In this document: piece after piece, positions 10,397-18,571 of the stretch
Numbering within the stretch: position 1 is the first letter of the stretch
How the letters are laid out: each line of letters starts with the position of its first letter
Assembly (NCBI GenBank): GCA_913043015.1
Contig: CAJWKX010000002.1
Coordinates: 1 to 25,732, forward strand
Reading direction: 5' to 3'
From: an uncultured Candidatus Pelagibacter sp.
Lineage (GTDB): Bacteria; Pseudomonadota; Alphaproteobacteria; Pelagibacterales; Pelagibacteraceae
DNA: 25,732 nt
Notes under the pieces: generated by a model
The model's database searches: none
Seen by the model: the letters and a program-made list of their open reading frames with translations, nothing else
What the model was told of the DNA's origin: nothing
Position numbers and translations under genes: made by a program

Positions 10397-10417
10397 ATAT
10401 AAATATCCTTCTATCTA

Positions 10418-10618
10418 ATGAAAAATAAATTAGCCACAATAAAATATCTGCCAAATAATTTTGAAATAATAGAAGATGGAGACCATGTAATTTGTGCAGT
10501 ATCAGGAAAGAAAATTTATTTAGACAAACTTATATATTGGAACGTAGAATTACAAGAAGCCTACTTTTCTTATGTAGAAGCAGATAGAAAGAGAGAAAAA
10601 TTAACCAAAAAGATTTAA
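10418..10618 (+). CDS. DUF2093 family protein
   Basis: A 66-residue soluble protein of unknown function. Its sequence follows the DUF2093 pattern known from alphaproteobacteria: KYLPNNFEII near the start, GDHVICAVSGKKI (21-33) and LDKLIYWNVELQEAY (35-49). There is no signal peptide or membrane segment. In many alphaproteobacteria DUF2093 sits beside lpxK and waaA. Here it lies at the 3' end of the lpx block but on the opposite strand, its stop one base from the lpxL stop. No Shine-Dalgarno precedes the ATG. The family call is firm; a link to lipid A biosynthesis rests on gene neighbourhood only. Confidence 0.85.
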   Translation: MKNKLATIKYLPNNFEIIEDGDHVICAVSGKKIYLDKLIYWNVELQEAYFSYVEADRKREKLTKKI

Positions 10619-10619
10619 A

Positions 10620-11495
10620 TTATTTCCAACGATCATGAGTCCAAATCCATTGAGTTGGGTTTTTGATAATCATTTTTTCAATATTTTGATTAATTGTTAA
10701 AGAATTATTTTTTAAGTCTTCTTCATGAATTCCAGTTTTTGTTATTTCATATGGTTTATGAATCACCATTTCAAAATTAATTCCGTTTTTTCTTTCAATA
10801 TATATTGGGACTAGTTTGCAATTATATTTCAGAGCTATTTGTACTGGAATGGTGGTAGTATGTGCTTCTTTATTGAAAAAAGATATTCTTGGTCCTTCGC
10901 TAACACGCTGATCTACCATTAGAGCAATACTATATCCATCTTTGATTTTTTTTACTATTTCTCTAGAACCAGAAATACCTTTCGGAATTTGTATTGGACA
11001 AATGTATTTCATTCTTAAATATTCCATTAGTGGATTTAAAAAAAAATTATTTAAAGGTCTGTAAATTGTCGCAAGTTTAATCCCAAATTTATCTAGTTCC
11101 ATGGCCATAAGTTCAAAATTTGCAAAATGACCTGAAAAAAAAACTACCGGTTTATTAGATCTTTTTATTTGATCTAAATATTCAATTCCTGAAATTTTCA
11201 TATGATCAAATCCAGTTTTGTTTAATTTGAAATTTTTTAAGAAAATATATTCAGCGAAAGTTCTTCCAATATTTGACCACATTCTATTTATGATCTCCTC
11301 CTCTTTTTTTTTATCAATATCACCTAATCCAATTTTTATATTTTGTTTAATTGTATCTTTTGATCTAAACAAAGGGCCGATAATTTTTCCTATAATACTT
11401 CCAAGGTTAGATGCATTTTTAAGTCCTATTATTTTAAAAATGCAAAATAAAGAAATTATACTTACAAACTCAAAAAAATATTTTATTATTTTCAT
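10620..11495 (-). CDS. lpxL: Lipid A biosynthesis acyltransferase (LpxL/HtrB family)
   Basis: A membrane-anchored late acyltransferase that adds a secondary acyl chain to Kdo-lipid A at the inner face of the inner membrane. The 291 residues have an N-terminal hydrophobic anchor (about 5-24) and the catalytic HX4E motif in SGHFANFE (His123, Glu128). MVDQRVSEGPRISFF, KLVPIYIER and the C-terminal PTQWIWTHDRWK are classic for the family. The start overlaps the lpxK stop by 4 bases. Whether it is an LpxL- or LpxM/LpxP-like enzyme, and its acyl chain, cannot be told from sequence by eye. Confidence 0.92.
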   Translation of the reverse strand: MKIIKYFFEFVSIISLFCIFKIIGLKNASNLGSIIGKIIGPLFRSKDTIKQNIKIGLGDIDKKKEEEIINRMWSNIGRTFAEYIFLKNFKLNKTGFDHMKISGIEYLDQIKRSNKPVVFFSGHFANFELMAMELDKFGIKLATIYRPLNNFFLNPLMEYLRMKYICPIQIPKGISGSREIVKKIKDGYSIALMVDQRVSEGPRISFFNKEAHTTTIPVQIALKYNCKLVPIYIERKNGINFEMVIHKPYEITKTGIHEEDLKNNSLTINQNIEKMIIKNPTQWIWTHDRWK

Positions 11496-12418
11496 ATTTT
11501 TTTTTTTATTAATTCTACAAAACTATTCTTATTTTCTATTTCCAATTCAATTTTCAAAAATTCAATATTTTTTTTATAATTATCATCAATTCTAGAATAA
11601 TCCTTTTCTGTAGTCAGTAGAATTGCATTATTAACTTCTGCTTTATTTATTAAGGTATCAAGTTCTATTTTTGAAAAATTATAGTGATCTGGATAATAAA
11701 TTGTTTCTTTTAATAACAAATTATTTTCTCTCAATAAATCAAAAAAATTTGCTGGATTACCTATACCAGAAAAAGCTATTATTATTTTATTTTTAAATTT
11801 ATTAATATCTAATGGTTTATATTTTGAGTAGTAGATTTCTATATTTTTGTTTTTTTTATATATTTCATTTTCAATTTTAATATCTTCTTGTCCATTTATA
11901 ACAACGCAATCTGCTCTTTTTATAGCTGAAAATCTTTCCCTCAATGGACCGGAAGGTATTACAAAGCCATTACCAATCCATTGTTTTTGATTGAAACAAA
12001 CAATGGACAAATTTTTATTTATAGTAAAATCTTGAAAACCATCATCGAGAATAGCTAAATTATTTTCATTTTTTATTAAAGATTCTATTGCTTCTTTTCT
12101 TTTTTCAGAAACAAATGTTTCTCCTATTTTTTCCAGCATTGTTATTTCATCTTGAAGATAATCGTAGTATTTTTTAACAAAAGCTGGTTTCTTTCCAAGT
12201 AATTTAGTAATTTTAAAAATTTCTAATGCCAAAGGTGTTTTTCCAGTACCACCTAGATAAATATTACCTACACATATAATTGGTATTGGAAATTTCTTTG
12301 GCAATTGTAATTTTTTTATATAAGAAAATAATAAAAATAATATTGAAATTGGAAAAAATAAAATAACCCAAGCAGAAAATTTTGAACTATCCCAAAATTT
12401 TGGTTTTTTCAATTTCAT
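11492..12418 (-). CDS. lpxK: Tetraacyldisaccharide 4'-kinase LpxK
   Basis: Phosphorylates the 4' position of the lipid A disaccharide at the inner membrane. The 308 residues have an N-terminal membrane anchor (about 16-33), the P-loop GNIYLGGTGKT (51-61) and the Walker-B-like LDDGFQD (124-130). The usual SRGYGG loop after the P-loop is not recognisable; the equivalent place reads KKPAFVKKYYDYLQDE and the segment looks shortened. The start abuts the waaA stop directly and the end overlaps lpxL by 4 bases. The lpx neighbourhood makes the assignment solid despite the divergent loop. Confidence 0.93.
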   Translation of the reverse strand: MKLKKPKFWDSSKFSAWVILFFPISILFLLFSYIKKLQLPKKFPIPIICVGNIYLGGTGKTPLALEIFKITKLLGKKPAFVKKYYDYLQDEITMLEKIGETFVSEKRKEAIESLIKNENNLAILDDGFQDFTINKNLSIVCFNQKQWIGNGFVIPSGPLRERFSAIKRADCVVINGQEDIKIENEIYKKNKNIEIYYSKYKPLDINKFKNKIIIAFSGIGNPANFFDLLRENNLLLKETIYYPDHYNFSKIELDTLINKAEVNNAILLTTEKDYSRIDDNYKKNIEFLKIELEIENKNSFVELIKKKI

Positions 12419-13666
12419 TTATATATATTTGATAATCTCTTTTTGATTTTTAACTAATATATTATTTCCAATAGAATTTATCTTTTTTACAATTTGTTTT
12501 GAATTGAATTTATTGATTAAATTATTATTGATAATATTTTTTGCCTGTCTAAGAGTTCTTATTTTTGAAGAAATTTTAATTTTGTTCAACAAATTATATA
12601 CTTCTAAAAAGTTATTAATATAAGGACCATGAATAATTTTACATCCTAGTCTTGCAGCTTCTAAAGGGTTCTGGCCGCCATGTTTAATCAATGACCCCCC
12701 CAAAAATACAATATTGCAAATATTTAGGAATGATTTTGTTTCCCCATATGTATCCACTAAATAAATATCAGTATTATTGCTAATTTTTTGATTGGAGCTA
12801 TGCAGATGCACTTTTAATCCCATTTTTTCTATATCTTCCTTGATTTCTGAAGATCTGTAAATATGTCTAGGAATAATTATAGTAATTCCATTTATATAAT
12901 TTTTTTTTAAATCATTATGTATTTTTACACAAAAAATTTCCTCATTATTATGAGTGCTAATTGCTCCAAATAATATTTTTTTTGAATTGAAAAAATTTTT
13001 TTGGTTTTTATTTAACTTATTGGTGATTTTTAAACTTGTTTCCGAAAATTTTAAATTTCCTAATTTTTTAATTTTTTTTGCACCAAGTTTCTTGAGATAA
13101 TTTTTTGTTTCATTGTTTTGGCTTAAACAAATATTAAATTTATTAAATATTAACCTTGAAAATATAGATATTTTTTTCCATCTATTAAATGATTTTTTAG
13201 TTATTCTTGCATTTAGTAATATAAGAGGAATGTTTCTTTTTTTTAAATTAATTATCATATTTGGCCAGATTTCTGACTCAATAAAAATTGCCATTGATGG
13301 TTTCCAGTGACTTAAAAATTTATTTGTAATAAAATTTACATCAATTGGAAAAAATTGATGAATAGTTTTTTTAAATTTGTATTTTTTAAATACTTTTGCA
13401 GAACTTAGGGTATTTGAAGTTAAAAGTATTTTTTTTATATTTTTTTTTTTTTCTAATTTTTCAATTAATGGAATTATACTTAGTGTTTCTCCTACACTTG
13501 AACCATGAAACCAAATCAACTTTGAAGAATTTGGCTTATCACTAAATATTCCAATTTTTTCTAAAAATCTTTTAGGATGTTCTTTATTATTTAAAATTCT
13601 ATAAATTATTATTAAAGGTGAAATTAATAATATTGAATTGATTAATATTCTATATAAAAACAACAT
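12419..13666 (-). CDS. waaA: 3-deoxy-D-manno-octulosonic acid (Kdo) transferase
   Basis: A GT-B glycosyltransferase that adds Kdo to the lipid A precursor. The 415-residue product has an N-terminal membrane anchor (about 5-24) and IWFHGSSVGETLS, with the catalytic base Glu60. LLTSNTLSSAKVF, FIESEIWPNMI, and the donor-binding region GGSLIKHGGQNPLEAARLG with HGPYINNF follow. The single Walker-less, Kdo-specific pattern is diagnostic. The coding strand contains a 13-base A run (complement of 13440-13452) inside a lysine stretch. The start overlaps the msbA stop by one base. Number of Kdo residues transferred cannot be told from sequence. Confidence 0.95.
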   Translation of the reverse strand: MLFLYRILINSILLISPLIIIYRILNNKEHPKRFLEKIGIFSDKPNSSKLIWFHGSSVGETLSIIPLIEKLEKKKNIKKILLTSNTLSSAKVFKKYKFKKTIHQFFPIDVNFITNKFLSHWKPSMAIFIESEIWPNMIINLKKRNIPLILLNARITKKSFNRWKKISIFSRLIFNKFNICLSQNNETKNYLKKLGAKKIKKLGNLKFSETSLKITNKLNKNQKNFFNSKKILFGAISTHNNEEIFCVKIHNDLKKNYINGITIIIPRHIYRSSEIKEDIEKMGLKVHLHSSNQKISNNTDIYLVDTYGETKSFLNICNIVFLGGSLIKHGGQNPLEAARLGCKIIHGPYINNFLEVYNLLNKIKISSKIRTLRQAKNIINNNLINKFNSKQIVKKINSIGNNILVKNQKEIIKYI

Positions 13667-15405
13667 TAATCTTTTCTTAATTGTTTTTCATAAAAATTTT
13701 TGTAAATTTCTGATGATTTCAATAATTCTTGATGATTACCCTCGGCCGCTATTTTTCCATCATCAACAACATAAATTTTATTTGAACTCATAATCGTTGA
13801 CAATCTATGAGCAATTACTAATGTAGTTCTATTTTTTGTTAAAAATTTGATAGCTTCTTGAATTTTACTTTCAGTTTCTGCGTCTAAAGAAGATGTTGCT
13901 TCGTCGAGAAGTATTATCTTGCTTTTTTTTAACATTGCTCTTGCAATAGATAATCTTTGTTTTTCTCCGCCTGATAGCCTTATTCCATTTTCACCTATAA
14001 TTGTATCAAATTTATTTGGTAATTTATTTATAAATTCATCACAAAATGAAAGTTTTGCTGCTTCAAGGATTTCATCATCAGAAGCATCTAGTTTTGCATA
14101 CACAATATTATTTTTAATTGTATCGTCAAATAAAGTTGTATCCTGATTAACTAAAGATATATTCGATCTCAGTGATGAAATTTTACTTTTGTAAATAGAT
14201 TGATCGTCAATCAAAATATCTCCCGAATTACAATCATAAAATCTTGGAATTAAATTTAAAATTGTAGATTTTCCAGCTCCACTATGACCTACAACGGATG
14301 TCATTTCACCTCCATTTATAGTTAGATCAATTGATTTAAGGACATCTCTTTCATCATCGTTATATTTGAATCTAACTTTATTGAATCTAATTTCTCCTTT
14401 TATTATTTCTATATTTTTTGGGTCTTCTGTCTCTATTATTTTGTTTTTCATATCTATAATTGGCAAAATTCTTTTAGCCGCTGCCAATCCTTGGTTTATT
14501 CCCATGTTTAATGTGGCTAATGATCTTACTGGTTGGTAGGCCAACATCATTGCTGCTAAAAAAGAAAAAAAGTTATTAATATCTAGTTCATTTTTTAAAA
14601 TTAACTTTCCAGAATAGAAAATTAGACCAGCAATCATAATTCCGGTTAATGCCTCCATTATTGGAGAAGCTCTGACTAAAACTGTTTCAATTTTAATTAC
14701 TTTATCTTTAAGGTTGTTAATAAATTTTTCAGTTCTTGAAAATTCGAAGTTTTCCTTCTGGAAAATTTTAATTATTTTATGATTTTTAAAAACCTCCAAT
14801 AAATATGAAGTTAATAATCCTGTTCTATCTGCTGCTTCAGTAGTAACTTTTCCCATTCTTTTTCCAAGTGATCGAGCCGCAAAAGAAGCCAATGGAATCA
14901 TTATTGTAGCAAAAAAAGCTAATCTCCAATTTTGATAGAACATAACTCCCAATAAACCAATTAAAGTTAAAGTATCTTTAGTTATATTAAGTATTGTTGT
15001 GCTAACTAAATTAGTGATCATGCCCACATCAAAAGTTAAATGTGAAATAAATTTTCCTGAATGTTTATTATTAACTATTTGATTATCAGCTTTAATAATT
15101 GATTTCATAACTTGAAATTGAAGTGTTTTTGTTATTTCCTGACCAACTCTAATTAGAATTATTTTTGCAAAATAAAGAGAGGCACCTTTAGTAGAAAAAG
15201 CCAAGATTATTGCTAATGGAATAACAAAAATTAATGTTTGATCTTTATCAATAAAAATTTTTTTAATAGCCGGATCAAGCAACCATGCAATTGCAGACGT
15301 GCTTCCAGCCACTAACACAGAAAAAAATACTGATAATAAAATTTTAGGTAGAAATTGTTTTGTATAGTTGTTATACAATCTTTTTATAATATCTATATTG
15401 CTCAT
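13666..15405 (-). CDS. msbA: Lipid A export ABC transporter, MsbA type
   Basis: A half-transporter that flips lipid A-core across the inner membrane as a homodimer. The N-terminal six-helix membrane domain spans about residues 20-310. The nucleotide-binding domain spans about 335-575, with Walker A GHSGAGKS (373-380), Q-loop Gln421, signature LSGGE (477-481), Walker B ILLDEA (Asp501, Glu502) and His533 in the H-loop. Length 579 is typical. It sits between ubiA (4-base overlap) and waaA (1-base overlap). The MsbA call rests largely on this LPS context, since other type IV exporters share the same architecture. Confidence 0.88.
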   Translation of the reverse strand: MSNIDIIKRLYNNYTKQFLPKILLSVFFSVLVAGSTSAIAWLLDPAIKKIFIDKDQTLIFVIPLAIILAFSTKGASLYFAKIILIRVGQEITKTLQFQVMKSIIKADNQIVNNKHSGKFISHLTFDVGMITNLVSTTILNITKDTLTLIGLLGVMFYQNWRLAFFATIMIPLASFAARSLGKRMGKVTTEAADRTGLLTSYLLEVFKNHKIIKIFQKENFEFSRTEKFINNLKDKVIKIETVLVRASPIMEALTGIMIAGLIFYSGKLILKNELDINNFFSFLAAMMLAYQPVRSLATLNMGINQGLAAAKRILPIIDMKNKIIETEDPKNIEIIKGEIRFNKVRFKYNDDERDVLKSIDLTINGGEMTSVVGHSGAGKSTILNLIPRFYDCNSGDILIDDQSIYKSKISSLRSNISLVNQDTTLFDDTIKNNIVYAKLDASDDEILEAAKLSFCDEFINKLPNKFDTIIGENGIRLSGGEKQRLSIARAMLKKSKIILLDEATSSLDAETESKIQEAIKFLTKNRTTLVIAHRLSTIMSSNKIYVVDDGKIAAEGNHQELLKSSEIYKNFYEKQLRKD

Positions 15406-16271
15406 AAAATTAATTTACCAACCAATAAATTTAAAAAAATTATTAAACCTAATAAGTTATTAGACTTAAATATTTTTAAACATAAGTTTGGATTATTTGT
15501 ATTTAATTTAATTAATTGGAAAAAAAACAAATGAACAAATGAAAAAATTAGAAACAAAAAATAAATAAAATTAAAATTCATTATAAATCCCAAAAAGATA
15601 AGTGATAAAATGGTTACTGAATAACATGAAAATAATATTTTTTTTGGATTATTCTTAAATTTTATAGAAGTTGATTTAACTCCAACAATTTCATCATCTT
15701 TGATATCTTGATATCCATATATTGTGTCATATCCGAGTGTCCAAAATATGGCCCCAAAATAAAAGACTAGTGGTGCCAAACTTATGTTTTCATTAATTGA
15801 TGCCCAGCCTAAGATTAAGCCATAGTTGAATGTTATACCTAAAAATAATTGGGGCCAATGTGTAAATCTCTTCATTAATGGATAAGTAAAAGCCAAAGGC
15901 ATTGATGCAATTGCTAGAATTATTGTAAGTTTATTAAAATTAACTAGAACTAAAAAAGCTAAAGAACATAGAATTATTACATAAATTGTTGCTAATAAAA
16001 TTGATATTTTTCCAGATGCAATCGGTCTATTTTTTGTTCGGACAACTTTTTTATCAAAATTTCTATCAGCTATATCATTAACTATGCATCCAGCCGATCT
16101 CATTAGAATTGATCCAACAAAAAACAAAAATGAATAAAAAATAAAAATATTTAAATCATTATTGAAATCATAGGCAATTGTAAGCCCCCATATGCACGGC
16201 CAAAAAAGCAGCATATATCCAATTGGATTTTTTAATCTTGTGAGTTCAATAAATAAATTTAGATTTTTCAT
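15402..16271 (-). CDS. ubiA: 4-hydroxybenzoate polyprenyltransferase UbiA
   Basis: An integral-membrane enzyme that attaches the polyprenyl tail to 4-hydroxybenzoate in ubiquinone synthesis. The 289 residues are almost wholly hydrophobic, with several helices. The first Asp-rich motif NDIADRNFD lies at 65-73, followed by RTKNRPIASG. The second, YDTIYGYQDIKDD, is at 181-193. The opening LTRLKNPIGYMLLFWPCIWGL is typical of UbiA rather than CtaB or other prenyltransferases. It heads the ubiA-msbA-waaA-lpxK-lpxL run and faces the DUF2721 gene across a 53-base divergent gap. Confidence 0.94.
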   Translation of the reverse strand: MKNLNLFIELTRLKNPIGYMLLFWPCIWGLTIAYDFNNDLNIFIFYSFLFFVGSILMRSAGCIVNDIADRNFDKKVVRTKNRPIASGKISILLATIYVIILCSLAFLVLVNFNKLTIILAIASMPLAFTYPLMKRFTHWPQLFLGITFNYGLILGWASINENISLAPLVFYFGAIFWTLGYDTIYGYQDIKDDEIVGVKSTSIKFKNNPKKILFSCYSVTILSLIFLGFIMNFNFIYFLFLIFSFVHLFFFQLIKLNTNNPNLCLKIFKSNNLLGLIIFLNLLVGKLIL

Positions 16272-16275
16272 TATA

Positions 16276-16289
16276 ATTTACTTGTAAAT
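16276..16289. repeat. 14-bp inverted repeat in the ubiA/DUF2721 divergent gap
   Basis: ATTTAC-TT-GTAAAT is a perfect 6-bp inverted repeat with a 2-base spacer, located 5 bases before the ubiA start in the only non-coding gap of this part of the window. It could be an operator for either divergent gene. In such AT-rich DNA a short palindrome can also arise by chance, and no regulator is recognised. Confidence 0.25.
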
Positions 16290-16324
16290 AACAAAGCCTA
16301 GATTCATAATCAAATTGATTCGCA

Positions 16325-16729
16325 ATGAATATTGATTACACAGTTACAGCACTTATGTTCCCGGCCATACCTCTATTGATGAGTGTTTATGGCAATCGTT
16401 TTCATACACTAAGTAATTTAATCAGAAAAATACATGACGAGTATGTTTGGGAAAAACATATTCCTCCAGAATGGGAAAAGCAGCTAATTAATTTAAGTGG
16501 AAGAGTCAAATGGTTAAAATATACACTTGCATGTGCGAGTTTTGGATTTTTGTTTAATATGTTAACCGTTTTTGCACTTTATTTGGATATGATTTTTATA
16601 GCACGTATTATTTTTGGATCTTGTTGTCTTTCAATGATAATTTCGGTTATATTTTTTATTAGAGACATACATCTTTCCACTGAGACTTTGAAACTTCATT
16701 TATCAGATATGAAAATCGATTTGGATTAA
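16325..16729 (+). CDS. DUF2721 family membrane protein
   Basis: A 134-residue protein of unknown function. It matches the DUF2721 layout: an N-terminal hydrophobic segment with MFPAIPLLMSVYGNRFHTLSNLIRKIHDEY (about residues 11-40), then a basic stretch LSGRVKWLKYT before two membrane helices (about 67-88 and 91-112), and a closing FFIRDIHLSTETLKLHL. Three membrane segments are likely. No catalytic motif is seen. It is transcribed alone, diverging from ubiA, and its TAA is shared within a TTAA with the convergent quinone oxidoreductase gene. No Shine-Dalgarno is visible before the ATG. Confidence 0.8.
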   Translation: MNIDYTVTALMFPAIPLLMSVYGNRFHTLSNLIRKIHDEYVWEKHIPPEWEKQLINLSGRVKWLKYTLACASFGFLFNMLTVFALYLDMIFIARIIFGSCCLSMIISVIFFIRDIHLSTETLKLHLSDMKIDLD

Positions 16730-17697
16730 GGGATAATAACTGAAGGACCAGTAATAATTCTACTTTCTAATTCTTTATGTGCTTGAACTATATCGTCTAA
16801 TTTATATTTTTTAAAAATTTCAATTTTAATTTGACCCGATTTGATTTTTTCAAAGAGTGTATCTGAAGCTTCTTTAATTTCTTCTCTAGTACTTAAATAT
16901 TGACCCATTGATGGTCTTGTAAAATACAAACCTTTTGGCTGTATCATTTTTTTTACATTGATATCTGATACTGGGCCCGAAGCATTACCAAAAGAAACCA
17001 TCATTCCTCTAATTTTTAAACATTCTATAGATTTTTCAAATGTATTTTTTCCAACACCATCATAAACAACAGGAACACCAGATCCATTTGTTAACTCTAG
17101 TACTTTTTTTGCAAAATCTTCTTTCGAATAGTTTATTATTTCATCACAACCATTTTTTCTTGCTAGTTCTATTTTTTTTTCAGAACCTACTGTCCCAATT
17201 ACTTTGCATCCTAAGCTTTTTGCCCATTGACAGAATATTTGGCCTACTCCACCAGCTGCAGCATGAAACAAAATAGTTTCACCAGATTTAACAGGATAAG
17301 TTTTATGCAATAAATAAAAAGTAGTGAGTCCTTTAGTCATTAATGTTGCGGCCACATCTAATTCAATCTCATTTGGCACCTTAACTAAATTTTTTATTGG
17401 ATAAATTCTATGTGAAGAATAAGCTCCGAGAGGACCTCCTGAATAAGATACTCTATCACCAACTTTAAAATCTTTTACATTATTTCCTATATCCTTTACT
17501 ATTCCTGATCCCTCTACTCCAATTCCTGATGGTAAATCAACGGGATAAAGACCTGATCTATGGTAAGCATCAATATAATTAAGGCCAATTGCAGAATGTT
17601 CAATTAATACTTCATTAGGACCAGGTTTGCCTAAGTTTATTTCTTTTAATTCTAAAACTTCAGGTCCACCAGTTTTTGAAATTGTAATAGCTTTCAT
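16726..17697 (-). CDS. Quinone oxidoreductase (zeta-crystallin-like, MDR family)
   Basis: A zinc-free medium-chain dehydrogenase/reductase, probably using NADPH to reduce quinones or related carbonyls. The 323 residues include the N-terminal GroES-like domain with GVEGSGIVKDIG (60-71) and VGDRV (79-83). The Rossmann nucleotide loop AAAGGVGQIFCQWAK is at 146-160, and YDGVGKNTFEKSIECL follows. The structural zinc Cys cluster of alcohol dehydrogenases is absent, as expected for the QOR subgroup. The start overlaps the pirin stop by 4 bases, so the two are co-translated. Exact substrate is not predictable. Confidence 0.9.
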   Translation of the reverse strand: MKAITISKTGGPEVLELKEINLGKPGPNEVLIEHSAIGLNYIDAYHRSGLYPVDLPSGIGVEGSGIVKDIGNNVKDFKVGDRVSYSGGPLGAYSSHRIYPIKNLVKVPNEIELDVAATLMTKGLTTFYLLHKTYPVKSGETILFHAAAGGVGQIFCQWAKSLGCKVIGTVGSEKKIELARKNGCDEIINYSKEDFAKKVLELTNGSGVPVVYDGVGKNTFEKSIECLKIRGMMVSFGNASGPVSDINVKKMIQPKGLYFTRPSMGQYLSTREEIKEASDTLFEKIKSGQIKIEIFKKYKLDDIVQAHKELESRIITGPSVIIP

Positions 17698-18533
17698 GAC
17701 GTTACAAATGTACCATTATGATAGTCTTGTACAGCTTTTAATATCTCTTCTTTAGTATTCATAACAAAAGGACCACCTCTGGCAATAGGTTCTTCAATAG
17801 GTTTTCCAGATATTAGTAAAAATTTAGCTTTTGTTAAACCAGAAACTTTTAGTTTTTCACCTCTTGTTAAGATGATTAAAGTAGAATCTTTAATAGGATT
17901 GTGATTTTGTTCTCCCACTTTAACTTCGCCCTCAATTAAGTAAATTAATGAATTATGAGTTGAGGGAAGGTTGAAAGTAAATTCTTTTTCTTTTTCAATC
18001 TCAATATCTAAATATACAGGTTCAACATTATGACCTTTAACCGGTCCTTCAGCGTCTTCAAATTTTCCAGCGATCACTTTAATTTTTTTATCATTATCTT
18101 TATGAACCTGCATTTGTTTTGTATCAATGTAGATGTATTCAGGCTTGTTCATTTTTAGTTTTGCAGGCATATTTATCCATAATTGAAACCCATGAAGTTT
18201 ACCTTCTGTCATTGTAGGCATTTCAGAGTGAATTATTCCACCACCAGTTTTCATCCACTGCACATCACCCGCACACATTCTTCCTTTAGCTCCTGTGCTG
18301 TCTTCATGCTCAAACTCTCCAGCAAGTAAATAGGTTACAGTTTCAATTCCTCTATGAGGGTGAGGAGGGAAGCCTCCTATATAATTATCTTTATTTTCAG
18401 ATCCAAATTCATCTAACATTAAAAATGGATCAAAATAATCAATAGTATGAGTTCCTATGCTTCTTTTTAATTTAACACCAGCGCCATCTGAGGTTGGAAT
18501 TGGTTTAATAATTCTATCCACGTTAATTTTCAT
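17694..18533 (-). CDS. Pirin family protein
   Basis: A bicupin metalloprotein; some bacterial pirins have quercetinase activity and others modulate metabolic enzymes. The N-terminal cupin carries the full metal set: His58 and His60 in PPHPHRGIETVTY, and His102 and Glu104 in GGGIIHSEMP. FDPFLMLDEF (34-43) and HEDSTGAKG are classic pirin segments. The C-terminal cupin (about 160-260) ends with GGPFVMNTKEEI. Length 279 is normal. It heads a two-gene run with the quinone oxidoreductase, hinting at a shared redox role, and diverges from rsmE across 38 bases. The family call is firm; the role is not. Confidence 0.93.
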   Translation of the reverse strand: MKINVDRIIKPIPTSDGAGVKLKRSIGTHTIDYFDPFLMLDEFGSENKDNYIGGFPPHPHRGIETVTYLLAGEFEHEDSTGAKGRMCAGDVQWMKTGGGIIHSEMPTMTEGKLHGFQLWINMPAKLKMNKPEYIYIDTKQMQVHKDNDKKIKVIAGKFEDAEGPVKGHNVEPVYLDIEIEKEKEFTFNLPSTHNSLIYLIEGEVKVGEQNHNPIKDSTLIILTRGEKLKVSGLTKAKFLLISGKPIEEPIARGGPFVMNTKEEILKAVQDYHNGTFVTS

Positions 18534-18571
18534 ATTTCAAATATAATTTTTTAATGTAAATTTTCAATAAT

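Noticed and set aside
14170-14215. TTGATCGTCAATCAA inside msbA as another FNR-type site
   Set aside because: Half-site spacing is 5 rather than 4 and it lies inside coding sequence far from any start.
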